From an uncultured Lachnoclostridium sp. (lineage in GTDB: Bacteria > Bacillota > Clostridia > Lachnospirales > Lachnospiraceae), in NCBI GenBank assembly GCA_947369165.1, contig CANBKJ010000029.1:1-33733 (forward strand): a stretch of 33,733 nucleotides of DNA, written 5' to 3'. How positions within the stretch are numbered: position 1 is the first letter of the stretch; the number at the start of each line of letters is the position of its first letter. Both the position numbers and the translations under genes were made by a program. Below the pieces are notes generated by a model. It did no database searches. It was given only the letters and a program-made list of their open reading frames with translations, and was not told the origin of the DNA. Positions 1 through 6,520 of this stretch are shown here, piece by piece.

Positions 1-176
1 CTTATTTCTTCTGCCGTTGGATACCGATCGAATTTTTCGTTTATTACAGAAATGACAGACAAAACAGCTACCGAATCCCAGGTCTCCAATTCCTCAAGGA
101 CCGTATCCTCCTTAACATTCTCGTCATCCATTTCCAAAATATCTGCGATTGTTTCAATTTTTTCCTCTCTTGTCAT
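1..176 (-). CDS. Acyl carrier protein, partial (3' end outside window)
   Basis: The visible 58 codons encode a short acidic protein with the phosphopantetheine attachment motif DSV, so Ser35 would carry the 4'-phosphopantetheine arm. It resembles the other three acyl carrier proteins in the window, including the acidic ED(T/S)VLEE stretch before the motif. The ATG has a GGAGAGAG ribosome site just upstream. It follows the KAS III gene by about 33 bases and is the last visible gene of the leftward operon. The C-terminus lies beyond the left edge. It probably tethers the acyl intermediate handled by the adjacent KAS III and SDRs. Confidence 0.85.
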   Translation of the reverse strand, partial: MTREEKIETIADILEMDDENVKEDTVLEELETWDSVAVLSVISVINEKFDRYPTAEEI

Positions 177-209
177 TGCTCTCTCTCCTTTATTCTAATT
201 TCTATATTA

Positions 210-1220
210 TTACATCTGGAACATATCTCTATCGTCAAATACATAATCACTTGAAACCAATGGTAATATATTCATGGTATCAATTTCACAATATACAATG
301 CCCCAGGATAACCCGATACCAAAGCCGCACATAAAGATCTTTTTCTTACCAGTTTCTTTTTCATGATTCAAATGCAGACAGGCGGTAAGCGGTATGGAAG
401 CCGACGAGGTATTACCATAATCGTTACTTGACAATAATACCTTTTCACTTGGAAGCTCTGCACTCTGTGCCACTCCTTCCACAATCATTTTCTGAGCCTG
501 ATGAAAAATATAATAATCTACATCAGAAACACTCAAATGATGATCTGCATGAAACTGCTTTACACTGTCTACCACCTCATTTAACCCAAATAAGAGCACG
601 GCATTTCCATCCATAACACCTGGTTTATCAAAGGGTTTATAGATATAATTTGCACGAGAGCCATCACTATAATGCCGAAACAGCATAGATGTCTGATTTC
701 CATACTCCAACGCTGTAGCACTGGCAGCATCTCCTTCCAGCAGGGAAGATGTACTCAAATCGCCACTTGCTAATGCATTGCTTTCCCCAACAAGCAGAAG
801 ACCTCTTCCCTTTGTGGCGGAAAGAATAGCCGCAATGGTCTCAATCCCTCCTATATAACCAGAACACCCCAGATTAATATCATAAACCAAACAATCTTTT
901 CCAATGCCTAATCTTTGTTGAATGATAAATGCGGTGGATGGTCTCGATAACTCCGGCGATTGTGTAACAAAAATAAGTACATCGATCTCACTGCGATTCC
1001 ATTCAAGTAAATTTAGCAGTTTATCTGCCGCAATAGTTGCCAGATCGGAAGCCTTTTGTCCATCAATACATACGCGCCTGTTTTCAATACCTGTAAGCAT
1101 TACCTGCTTTTTAATTCTACGGCTCTCTATCTTTTCAATATAATCTAAATTACAAACTTTATTCTTAGGTACCGCGGAAACAATGCCCTTTATTTCTATA
1201 TTGCTATATTGACCCTTCAC
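210..1220 (-). CDS. 3-oxoacyl-ACP synthase III family protein (KAS III)
   Basis: A 336-residue FabH-like thiolase-fold condensing enzyme. The catalytic triad is visible: Cys119 in NLGCSGY, His240 in IFHQAQ and Asn270 in YGNTSSAS. The length is normal for the family. Such enzymes condense a primed acyl group with malonyl-ACP to give a beta-ketoacyl-ACP. The start is a GTG preceded by AGGAGAAAAGAT, since no ATG fits. It lies between an SDR and an acyl carrier protein in the leftward operon. No elongation KAS, dehydratase or enoyl reductase is nearby, so a single condensation followed by ketoreduction is the likely use. It is paralogous to the KAS III genes at 6521 and 10688. The substrate is unknown. 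Confidence 0.92.
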   Translation of the reverse strand: MKGQYSNIEIKGIVSAVPKNKVCNLDYIEKIESRRIKKQVMLTGIENRRVCIDGQKASDLATIAADKLLNLLEWNRSEIDVLIFVTQSPELSRPSTAFIIQQRLGIGKDCLVYDINLGCSGYIGGIETIAAILSATKGRGLLLVGESNALASGDLSTSSLLEGDAASATALEYGNQTSMLFRHYSDGSRANYIYKPFDKPGVMDGNAVLLFGLNEVVDSVKQFHADHHLSVSDVDYYIFHQAQKMIVEGVAQSAELPSEKVLLSSNDYGNTSSASIPLTACLHLNHEKETGKKKIFMCGFGIGLSWGIVYCEIDTMNILPLVSSDYVFDDRDMFQM

Positions 1221-1247
1221 ATCTTTTCTCCTTTTTAACTGGGATAC

Positions 1248-2003
1248 TTAATATACCCTGCCGGCACCAATCGTAATTAGTTCACCTGTGGTGTAATAGG
1301 ATTGGTCAGACAACAAAAACTCCACATAAGCTGCAATAATGTCACTTGGAATCAATCCTAACTGCTGTACATGATCTGACGCAGCGGAAAACCGCTTTCC
1401 GGTACTTGCTATATTGGTTAGCAAATTCTCTTTTTCCTTAGTCATCGGCGTACAGACAGCACCAGGCAAAATAGCATTTACCCGGATTTTTCTTCGTATA
1501 AACTCTTTTGCCATTGTCTTTACATACGAATTCAGAGCTGCTTTTGAGGCAGAATAACTTGACATTCCCACGTCTGGCATCAGACTTGCCGTTGACGATA
1601 TCGCTATGATGGAGGACGCTTCTTTAGAAACTCTCGTGCTATAAAACTTTCTCGCTGACTCCACAAAGGCAAAACAATTGACTGTCATCATCTGCACCAT
1701 ATGTTTTGTATTATTAACTTTTATCGGCCAGGTACCATCCATGCCGGCTGAGTACACCATGCCATCTAATTTTATTTGGTTTTCAGTGCATACGTCGAAA
1801 ATGGTTTCTATATGATCTAAGTCCGTTAAATCATAACAAACCGGAATAATCGTCGTTTTTCCGGCATATTGTTGTTCTAAGGCTTCTAATTTATCCTTGT
1901 TTCTTCCTACCAGAAGCAAATGATCAGAATCCGTCGCAAGCCTATGTACACACGTCTCTCCAATTCCAGATGTAGCGCCTATAATCAAATGTTTTTTCCC
2001 CAT
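1248..2003 (-). CDS. SDR-family oxidoreductase, probable beta-ketoacyl-ACP reductase
   Basis: A 251-residue short-chain dehydrogenase/reductase of FabG type. It shows the N-terminal cofactor glycine motif GATSGIG, an active-site serine region ISSTAS and the catalytic YSASK. It most likely reduces the beta-ketoacyl-ACP made by the neighbouring KAS III, with NAD(P)H as cofactor. The start chosen is the ATG at 2003, behind a GGAGGAG site. The longer reading frame beginning at 2042 overlaps the upstream acyl carrier protein and has no ribosome site. Only one base separates it from that gene's stop codon, suggesting translational coupling. Its ketoreductase role is inferred from context. Confidence 0.88.
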   Translation of the reverse strand: MGKKHLIIGATSGIGETCVHRLATDSDHLLLVGRNKDKLEALEQQYAGKTTIIPVCYDLTDLDHIETIFDVCTENQIKLDGMVYSAGMDGTWPIKVNNTKHMVQMMTVNCFAFVESARKFYSTRVSKEASSIIAISSTASLMPDVGMSSYSASKAALNSYVKTMAKEFIRRKIRVNAILPGAVCTPMTKEKENLLTNIASTGKRFSAASDHVQQLGLIPSDIIAAYVEFLLSDQSYYTTGELITIGAGRVY

Positions 2004-2004
2004 G

Positions 2005-2235
2005 TTACTCCTCCAGATCGGAAATGAACTGGCATATGTCACTCACAGTTTTAAAACTTTTAAGCATGTCTGTGGTCAGATTGTGCTCATATCTTTTTTT
2101 GATTTCCACCGTTAAAGCTAATGTGGCCAAGGAATCCCATTCATCTATTTCTTCTAAAACAGAATCCTCCGAAAGAACACCCTCGTCCAAATCCATTATC
2201 TCTTCTAAAAAATTCAACTTTTCCTGTAATGTCAT
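2005..2235 (-). CDS. Acyl carrier protein
   Basis: A 76-residue acidic protein with the motif EWDSL, in which Ser35 is the predicted phosphopantetheine site. Length and acidity match a free-standing acyl carrier protein. It sits between two SDR genes in the leftward operon and almost abuts the downstream SDR start. An AAAGGAG site precedes the ATG. It is closest in style to the acyl carrier protein at 6293-6508 on the other side of the recombinase: both have an E(D/E)IMD(L/I)(D/E)EG stretch followed by EWDSL. This suggests the two operons hold related, duplicated modules. Confidence 0.9.
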   Translation of the reverse strand: MTLQEKLNFLEEIMDLDEGVLSEDSVLEEIDEWDSLATLALTVEIKKRYEHNLTTDMLKSFKTVSDICQFISDLEE

Positions 2236-2257
2236 TATTTTTTTCTCCTTTAAATTA

Positions 2258-2977
2258 TTATAGATTACCTGCTGAAACAGGTATTACTGCTCCCGTAATA
2301 TATTTTGCCTTGGCAGATAAAAGAAATTCAGCTAAATATGAAACATATGCCGTTTCAATTAGTCCCAAAGGTTGTACATGACATAATTCTTCTTTCTTTA
2401 TAAATGGAGCACGATCAATCATTTCTGTGTCCACACATGCCGGAGCAATTGCATTCACCCGAATCCGTCGTTTTGTAACTTCCTTTGCAAGTACTTTTAC
2501 AGCAGCTTCTAACGCCGCCTTTGAAGAGGTATAAGTACTCATACCCGATGATATTCGATTTGTCGCATGGGATGAAATTGCCACGATACTTCCGCCATCC
2601 TCAGAATACTTTTTCTTAATAAAATATTTACTGAGTTCAACAAATGCCATATAATTTACCGTTAACGTCTCGCACATCAGTCCGATATCGTTATTTCGGA
2701 TTGGTATATCATGATTCACACCTGCGCAATATACCATACCATTAAGTTTTATGCCAGATTCTATACAAAAATCAAATATTGTTTGTATGTGTCCCAAATC
2801 ATTTAAATCATATGGAACAATATAAGATCTTCCAGAAATATTTGTTTGTATGCTTTTTAGCTTATCTGCATTTCTTGCCACCAGTACCACAGTCGCTCCT
2901 TGGGCTGATAAATACTCGGCGGTTTTGGCACCTATCCCTTGAGAGGCTCCCGTGACCAAAATATTTTTTTCTTTCAT
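2258..2977 (-). CDS. SDR-family oxidoreductase, probable beta-ketoacyl-ACP reductase
   Basis: A 239-residue short-chain dehydrogenase. It has the cofactor motif TGASQGIG, a CAGVN segment in place of NNAG, the serine region ISSHAT and the catalytic tetrad YTSSK. It is a close paralogue of the SDR at 8228-8965 in the rightward operon, sharing the LVTGAS start, the DIPIR(N/A)NDI segment and VPVSAG/IPVSGG ends. An AGGAGAGAAG site precedes the ATG. It follows the GNAT gene by 18 bases. It probably reduces a ketoacyl-ACP. Why the operon carries two SDRs is unclear; they may act on different chains or in series. Confidence 0.88.
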   Translation of the reverse strand: MKEKNILVTGASQGIGAKTAEYLSAQGATVVLVARNADKLKSIQTNISGRSYIVPYDLNDLGHIQTIFDFCIESGIKLNGMVYCAGVNHDIPIRNNDIGLMCETLTVNYMAFVELSKYFIKKKYSEDGGSIVAISSHATNRISSGMSTYTSSKAALEAAVKVLAKEVTKRRIRVNAIAPACVDTEMIDRAPFIKKEELCHVQPLGLIETAYVSYLAEFLLSAKAKYITGAVIPVSAGNL

Positions 2978-2995
2978 CTTCTCTCCTATTCCGGC

Positions 2996-3988
2996 TTAAC
3001 ATGGCCTATCCTGATCCCCATCTCCCAGAAATAACCGGAATCCCTCTATCCTGGGATCCATCAAACGTAAAGTCACATTTCTTTGTTCAAATGGATGAAA
3101 ATAATTAGGAATAATATTCTCACTGTCCATGTCACAGCGGATAAACCCTGCCTGGTCATATAGTTTTACTGGTATACCAAAAGAATACACATCCATATAT
3201 TCGTACTGTTTCTCTTTTATTAAAAGGTCAAGGGAACATGTTATTTTTCCCAAATCATGTAAGTCCCCATAAAAATCAATGATTTTTCCTACTTTTCTAT
3301 CTTCTACCCGCTCTTCCCTTGTTATTAAAATAGACTTCGAGTTTCCATCCTGGTTTACAATTTTCCATTTATCATATTGATAAACCGGATGATCAAAATA
3401 TCTTTTTTGTATATAAGAATAATCCTTACTCATAATACAATTCGCAAGTACTTCTTCAGAAATGATTTCTTTCATTTCCTCCACCGTATGGATAGATTCC
3501 AAATGGTATCCGGTATCCTCTACCCGCGGTATTATTTTGTCTTTTATCTTAGCAATCTTATACTCTGATATATCAGCCAGACGATAATAGTGATCCATCA
3601 CAGCAGGAGTCATTCCCAACATCTTATAGATACGATCTGCTTTGTTACTGAGCCCCGCTGAACAACTGTATCTGACTTGAAGCTGGTCAAACATATAATT
3701 TTCCAGTTCCATTCCAAGTACAGGATTCGTACTCTTAATCGTTTTCCAAATACTTCCCGAAATATCCGGATTGGGACGTTTATTATACTTTATAACACCC
3801 TGCATTCCATAGATCCTGCCGGCATCATCATCTACACCTAAAAAAACATTTACTTGATCATCATCTACAAATTGCCATTCAAAAAATTCTCTGTCTCTGG
3901 CAAGAATATGTCCTTTTTTCCAATGCTCATCAATAAACTGCATGATTTGGGGAATATCTTCGTATACGGCCTGCCGAATCGTTATCAT
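2996..3988 (-). CDS. GNAT-like N-acyltransferase, first gene of leftward operon
   Basis: A 330-residue protein whose N-terminus (IRQAVYEDIPQIM, then a hydrophobic strand pattern) resembles GNAT acetyltransferases. The remaining two thirds is a family-specific extension ending in GDGDQDRP. It is paralogous over its whole length to the gene at 5271-6296, which faces the opposite way across the recombinase. Placed before acyl carrier protein, KAS III and SDR genes, it may transfer the acyl chain from its carrier to an amino sugar or another surface acceptor. That role is inferred. The ATG follows GGAGAAG. It is the leftward gene nearest the invertible segment. Confidence 0.75.
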   Translation of the reverse strand: MITIRQAVYEDIPQIMQFIDEHWKKGHILARDREFFEWQFVDDDQVNVFLGVDDDAGRIYGMQGVIKYNKRPNPDISGSIWKTIKSTNPVLGMELENYMFDQLQVRYSCSAGLSNKADRIYKMLGMTPAVMDHYYRLADISEYKIAKIKDKIIPRVEDTGYHLESIHTVEEMKEIISEEVLANCIMSKDYSYIQKRYFDHPVYQYDKWKIVNQDGNSKSILITREERVEDRKVGKIIDFYGDLHDLGKITCSLDLLIKEKQYEYMDVYSFGIPVKLYDQAGFIRCDMDSENIIPNYFHPFEQRNVTLRLMDPRIEGFRLFLGDGDQDRPC

Positions 3989-4017
3989 AATTCTTCTCCA
4001 CTATTCTTCATTCTTAA

Positions 4018-4049
4018 TAAAAAAACTGCCCCAGATACTGGACACAGTT
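4018..4049 (-). terminator. Terminator-like hairpin upstream of the leftward GNAT gene
   Basis: Reading leftward, AACTGTGTCC and GGGGCAGTT can pair around a 7-base loop, with two wobble pairs and one bulge, followed by seven T. This is the layout of an intrinsic terminator. It lies between the recombination site and the first leftward gene, with only about 30 bases to the ATG and no obvious promoter in them. The same bases also resemble an insertion-sequence end, so the terminator reading is tentative. Confidence 0.45.
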
Positions 4050-4104
4050 ATGTTTTTTATATTCTGTGCCTCCATGCAACATTTATTCGCTAATCCATGC
4101 ATAA

Positions 4105-4137
4105 ATGTATCCTTAAGATGAAAACTTAAGGATACAT
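4105..4137. repeat. Left recombination site (33-bp inverted repeat, 13-7-13)
   Basis: A perfect 13-bp palindromic pair of arms, ATGTATCCTTAAG and CTTAAGGATACAT, flanks a 7-bp asymmetric core ATGAAAA. The 13-7-13 layout is typical of a core site for a tyrosine recombinase, with two monomers bound around a 7-bp overlap. The matching site at 5205-5237 has the core in the opposite sense. Confidence 0.85.
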
Positions 4138-4170
4138 CCTTTTCTTATATCGGACAGAACTTGTCTTTTC

Positions 4171-5151
4171 TTAACCTATCTCAATTAGATTTCCAACTTT
4201 TTCCACAAATTTCCTCTTCTTATCCATATCACTATGGACATAAGTGCGGAACGTAGTATTGATATCCGCGTGCCCCAAAAGCTCGCTGATCGTCTTATAG
4301 TCACATCCAGCTTCGACTAACCGGGTGGCAAAAGTATGCCGCAAACCATGAAAGGTCACATATTTTGTTCCATTCCTTTCCATGAGCCGGTTATAGTATT
4401 CCCGCAGCGTGCGGGGTTCAATAAATTTATCCTCACTTCCGGTCAATAAGTAGGCATCGGGTTCCGCCTGATGTTTTTTTAATATGGGAAGGTAATTTTC
4501 CGGCAAAGGAATATACCGGATGGAGTTAGAAGATTTTGGAGCCGTTACAATGACCTTGCTTTTCCCTAAACCATGTTCTTTGGTATATATACGTTGTAAC
4601 GTCTGTTTCACATGAACCAGTCCTCCAGAGAGGTCAATACAGCCCCATTGCAGGGCACAAACCTCACCAATCCGCATCCCTGTTGCCAGTGCCAGAGAAA
4701 TCCCTAAGCTCTTCAAAGATCTCTGTTTCTGCAGGCACTTCATTATCTCATATTCCTCCTGCAAAGTCAAGCAGTTTCCATTGGCTTCGGCTGTCAGGAC
4801 AGCGCTGGATTTTGGATACTGATACTGCCTTTTCCCCAGACAGATATAGCCTTTTTGTTCTGCCTTTTCTAAAATTCCCAGCCACAAAGCCAAAATGTCC
4901 TTTACTGACTTATGTGACAGAGTTCCAGAACCATTTATCTTTCTTTTTTGAGATAAGAAAAGAATAAAGTTTTGATTGTCATCATGACGGATATCTTTTA
5001 TTCTTCTCTTTCCATAATAAGGAAGTATATGATTTTCAATCGCCACAGAATAAGTTGCAAATGTGGATTCCTTGATATAACTTTTGTACTCTCTCTGCCA
5101 TTCCCGAATCCATGTCTCTACCGTTATGTCATTTTGTTTTTGTGCATTCAT
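4171..5151 (-). CDS. Tyrosine recombinase (site-specific integrase family), predicted DNA invertase
   Basis: A 326-residue phage-integrase-type recombinase. An N-terminal core-binding domain (about residues 8-100) is followed by the catalytic domain with all six expected residues: Arg160 (GMRIGE), Lys206 (APKSSN), His268 and Arg271 (HGLRH), His294 (LGHA) and the nucleophile Tyr304 (TYVH). The start at 5151 is preferred because GGAGG lies 8 bases upstream and the -10 element at 5176-5181 would put transcription start near 5168. The longer start at 5166 would then be leaderless. The gene is enclosed by inverted 13-7-13 sites, so its natural substrate is probably this segment. Classical integration cannot be excluded. 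Confidence 0.92.
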   Translation of the reverse strand: MNAQKQNDITVETWIREWQREYKSYIKESTFATYSVAIENHILPYYGKRRIKDIRHDDNQNFILFLSQKRKINGSGTLSHKSVKDILALWLGILEKAEQKGYICLGKRQYQYPKSSAVLTAEANGNCLTLQEEYEIMKCLQKQRSLKSLGISLALATGMRIGEVCALQWGCIDLSGGLVHVKQTLQRIYTKEHGLGKSKVIVTAPKSSNSIRYIPLPENYLPILKKHQAEPDAYLLTGSEDKFIEPRTLREYYNRLMERNGTKYVTFHGLRHTFATRLVEAGCDYKTISELLGHADINTTFRTYVHSDMDKKRKFVEKVGNLIEIG

Positions 5152-5175
5152 TACGTTTTCCTCCATTTTTTAATA

Positions 5176-5184
5176 ATTATAACA
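5176..5184 (-). promoter_or_regulatory. Extended -10 promoter for the recombinase, inside the invertible segment
   Basis: Reading leftward, TGTTATAAT is a perfect extended -10 element (TG, one base, TATAAT). No convincing -35 box stands 16-18 bases upstream, which extended -10 promoters tolerate. Read-through past the recombinase would reach the leftward operon now, and the rightward operon after inversion. No comparably good outward promoter facing right was found near 5185-5270. Confidence 0.65.
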
Positions 5185-5204
5185 CTTGCGCCGTTAAGTT
5201 AAGC

Positions 5205-5237
5205 AGATATCCTTAAGTTTTCATCTTAAGGATACAT
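5205..5237. repeat. Right recombination site (33-bp inverted repeat, 13-7-13)
   Basis: Arms AGATATCCTTAAG and CTTAAGGATACAT flank the core TTTTCAT. It equals the reverse complement of the left site except for two bases in the outer part of the segment-proximal arm. The core is the exact reverse complement of the left core ATGAAAA, so pairing of overlaps favours inversion over excision. It lies 33 bases before the rightward GNAT start. Confidence 0.85.
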
Positions 5238-5270
5238 TTCCTTGAACTCAGCATACGCAGGAGGAATGTG

Positions 5271-6296
5271 ATGATCAGAATCAGACAGGCGGTTTATGAA
5301 GATATTCCCAACATAATGAGATTTATCGATGAACACTGGAAAAAAGGACATATTATGGGAAATGACCGTACTATGTTTGAATTTCAGCATGTAAGAGATG
5401 GAGAGGTCTTTTATATTATAGCAGAAGATGATGTGGATGGCAGGATCTATGGTTCGATGGGGTACATTCCGATGATGGAACAGGAATGGCCCTGCATGTC
5501 TACCGTTATGATTCAATCCCTGAACAATCCTGAGAACCGGATGCTCGGTGAAGAGATGGCACGGTATTTTGAAAAAAATATGCAGTGCTATAATCTTTTT
5601 TCTGTGGGCATTGAAAAACGATATGCCAGGGCGATTGCCGCACTAGGCGGAAATATAGAAAAACTGAATCACTATTATCGGCTGGGACAAAAACAGGAAT
5701 TTAAAATTGCCAGTATCAACCATTATCATATTTTACCTGTAAAAAAAGATGGTGTTTCGCTTGTCCCTTTAAAAACAGCCGCTGCCTTTGAAGATCAGAT
5801 TGACAAAGAACAGCTCTATCATAATTATCCGAGGAAAAGCCTGCGTTATATCACCCATCGATATTATTGCCATCCATATTATACATATAAAATATGGGGT
5901 CTGCAGAGTAAGGAAGGAATAACAAGCGCTATTGCCACAAGAGAAGAAGAAGTAAACGGGTCAAAGGTTCTTCGTATCGTAGATTTTTTTGGCAGAGATG
6001 CTGACCTTGCGATGGCAGGACATGAGATTGACAAGCTCCTTGCCGAAGGTAACTATGAATACATCGATTTCTATTGCTATGGGATTGAAGATTCTATCCT
6101 GCGGGAGGCCGGATTTTCCTTGAGAGACGAGACCGATGAAAATGTAATTCCAAATTACTTTGACCCATTTTTACAAAAAAATATTGACATCTATTTCTAC
6201 ACCTGGTATTTACCCAACATACATGTATATCGTGGATTTGGCGATCAAGACCGTCCAAACCATATTATAAATCATAAAAAAGGAGAACTAAAATGA
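5271..6296 (+). CDS. GNAT-like N-acyltransferase, first gene of rightward operon
   Basis: A 341-residue paralogue of the leftward GNAT at 2996-3988. Both begin IRQAVYEDIP, continue with FIDEHWKKGHI and share NVIPNYF/NIIPNYF and GDQDRP near the end. The ATG at 5271 is chosen because AGGAGG stands six bases before it; the GTG at 5268 is too close. The gene starts 33 bases after the right recombination site, so a promoter flipped into that position would drive it directly. It ends in an ATGA overlap with the acyl carrier protein gene. Predicted role: acyl transfer from a carrier protein to a surface-sugar amine. The acceptor is not known. Confidence 0.75.
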   Translation: MIRIRQAVYEDIPNIMRFIDEHWKKGHIMGNDRTMFEFQHVRDGEVFYIIAEDDVDGRIYGSMGYIPMMEQEWPCMSTVMIQSLNNPENRMLGEEMARYFEKNMQCYNLFSVGIEKRYARAIAALGGNIEKLNHYYRLGQKQEFKIASINHYHILPVKKDGVSLVPLKTAAAFEDQIDKEQLYHNYPRKSLRYITHRYYCHPYYTYKIWGLQSKEGITSAIATREEEVNGSKVLRIVDFFGRDADLAMAGHEIDKLLAEGNYEYIDFYCYGIEDSILREAGFSLRDETDENVIPNYFDPFLQKNIDIYFYTWYLPNIHVYRGFGDQDRPNHIINHKKGELK

Positions 6297-6508
6297 AAGA
6301 ATTATTAGAAATGCTTGAAGATATTATGGATATCGAAGAAGGAACCCTGGAGACTACTACCGTTCTGACAGATTTGGAAGAATGGGATTCCCTAAGCAAA
6401 TTATCTCTTATGGCAGAAGCAAAGAAAAATTATCAAAAGAAACTATCTGCGGATGAAATAGCTGGATTTGTTACCGTACAGGATATTTTTGATTATTTAC
6501 AAAAATAA
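6293..6508 (+). CDS. Acyl carrier protein
   Basis: A 71-residue acidic protein with EWDSL, Ser33 being the predicted phosphopantetheine site. Its ATG overlaps the GNAT stop codon (ATGA), a sign of translational coupling and perhaps of physical partnership between the acyltransferase and its carrier. AAAGGAG lies upstream. It is slightly shorter than usual for a free-standing acyl carrier protein but keeps the expected four-helix length. It is most like the leftward acyl carrier protein at 2005-2235. Confidence 0.9.
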   Translation: MKELLEMLEDIMDIEEGTLETTTVLTDLEEWDSLSKLSLMAEAKKNYQKKLSADEIAGFVTVQDIFDYLQK

Positions 6509-6520
6509 GAGGTGTCCAAC

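Larger units (their letters stand above)
4105..5237. mobile_element. Predicted invertible DNA segment carrying its own tyrosine recombinase
   Basis: About 1.1 kb bounded by two 33-bp sites in inverted orientation (31 of 33 bases identical), containing a single recombinase gene. Strand exchange between the cores would flip the stretch from about 4118 to 5224. The recombinase promoter and reading direction now point left, towards the GNAT gene at 3988. After inversion they would point right, towards the GNAT gene at 5271. Similarity is confined to the 33-bp sites, with no integrase accessory genes or target-site duplication, which fits an inversion switch better than an insertion. Inversion itself is inferred. 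Confidence 0.75.

Noticed and set aside
4024-4049. Insertion-sequence end (IS3-like, aactgcccc...ggacac) upstream of the leftward GNAT gene
   Set aside because: Only one short match, with no second end, transposase or target duplication. The hairpin plus T run is explained better as a terminator.
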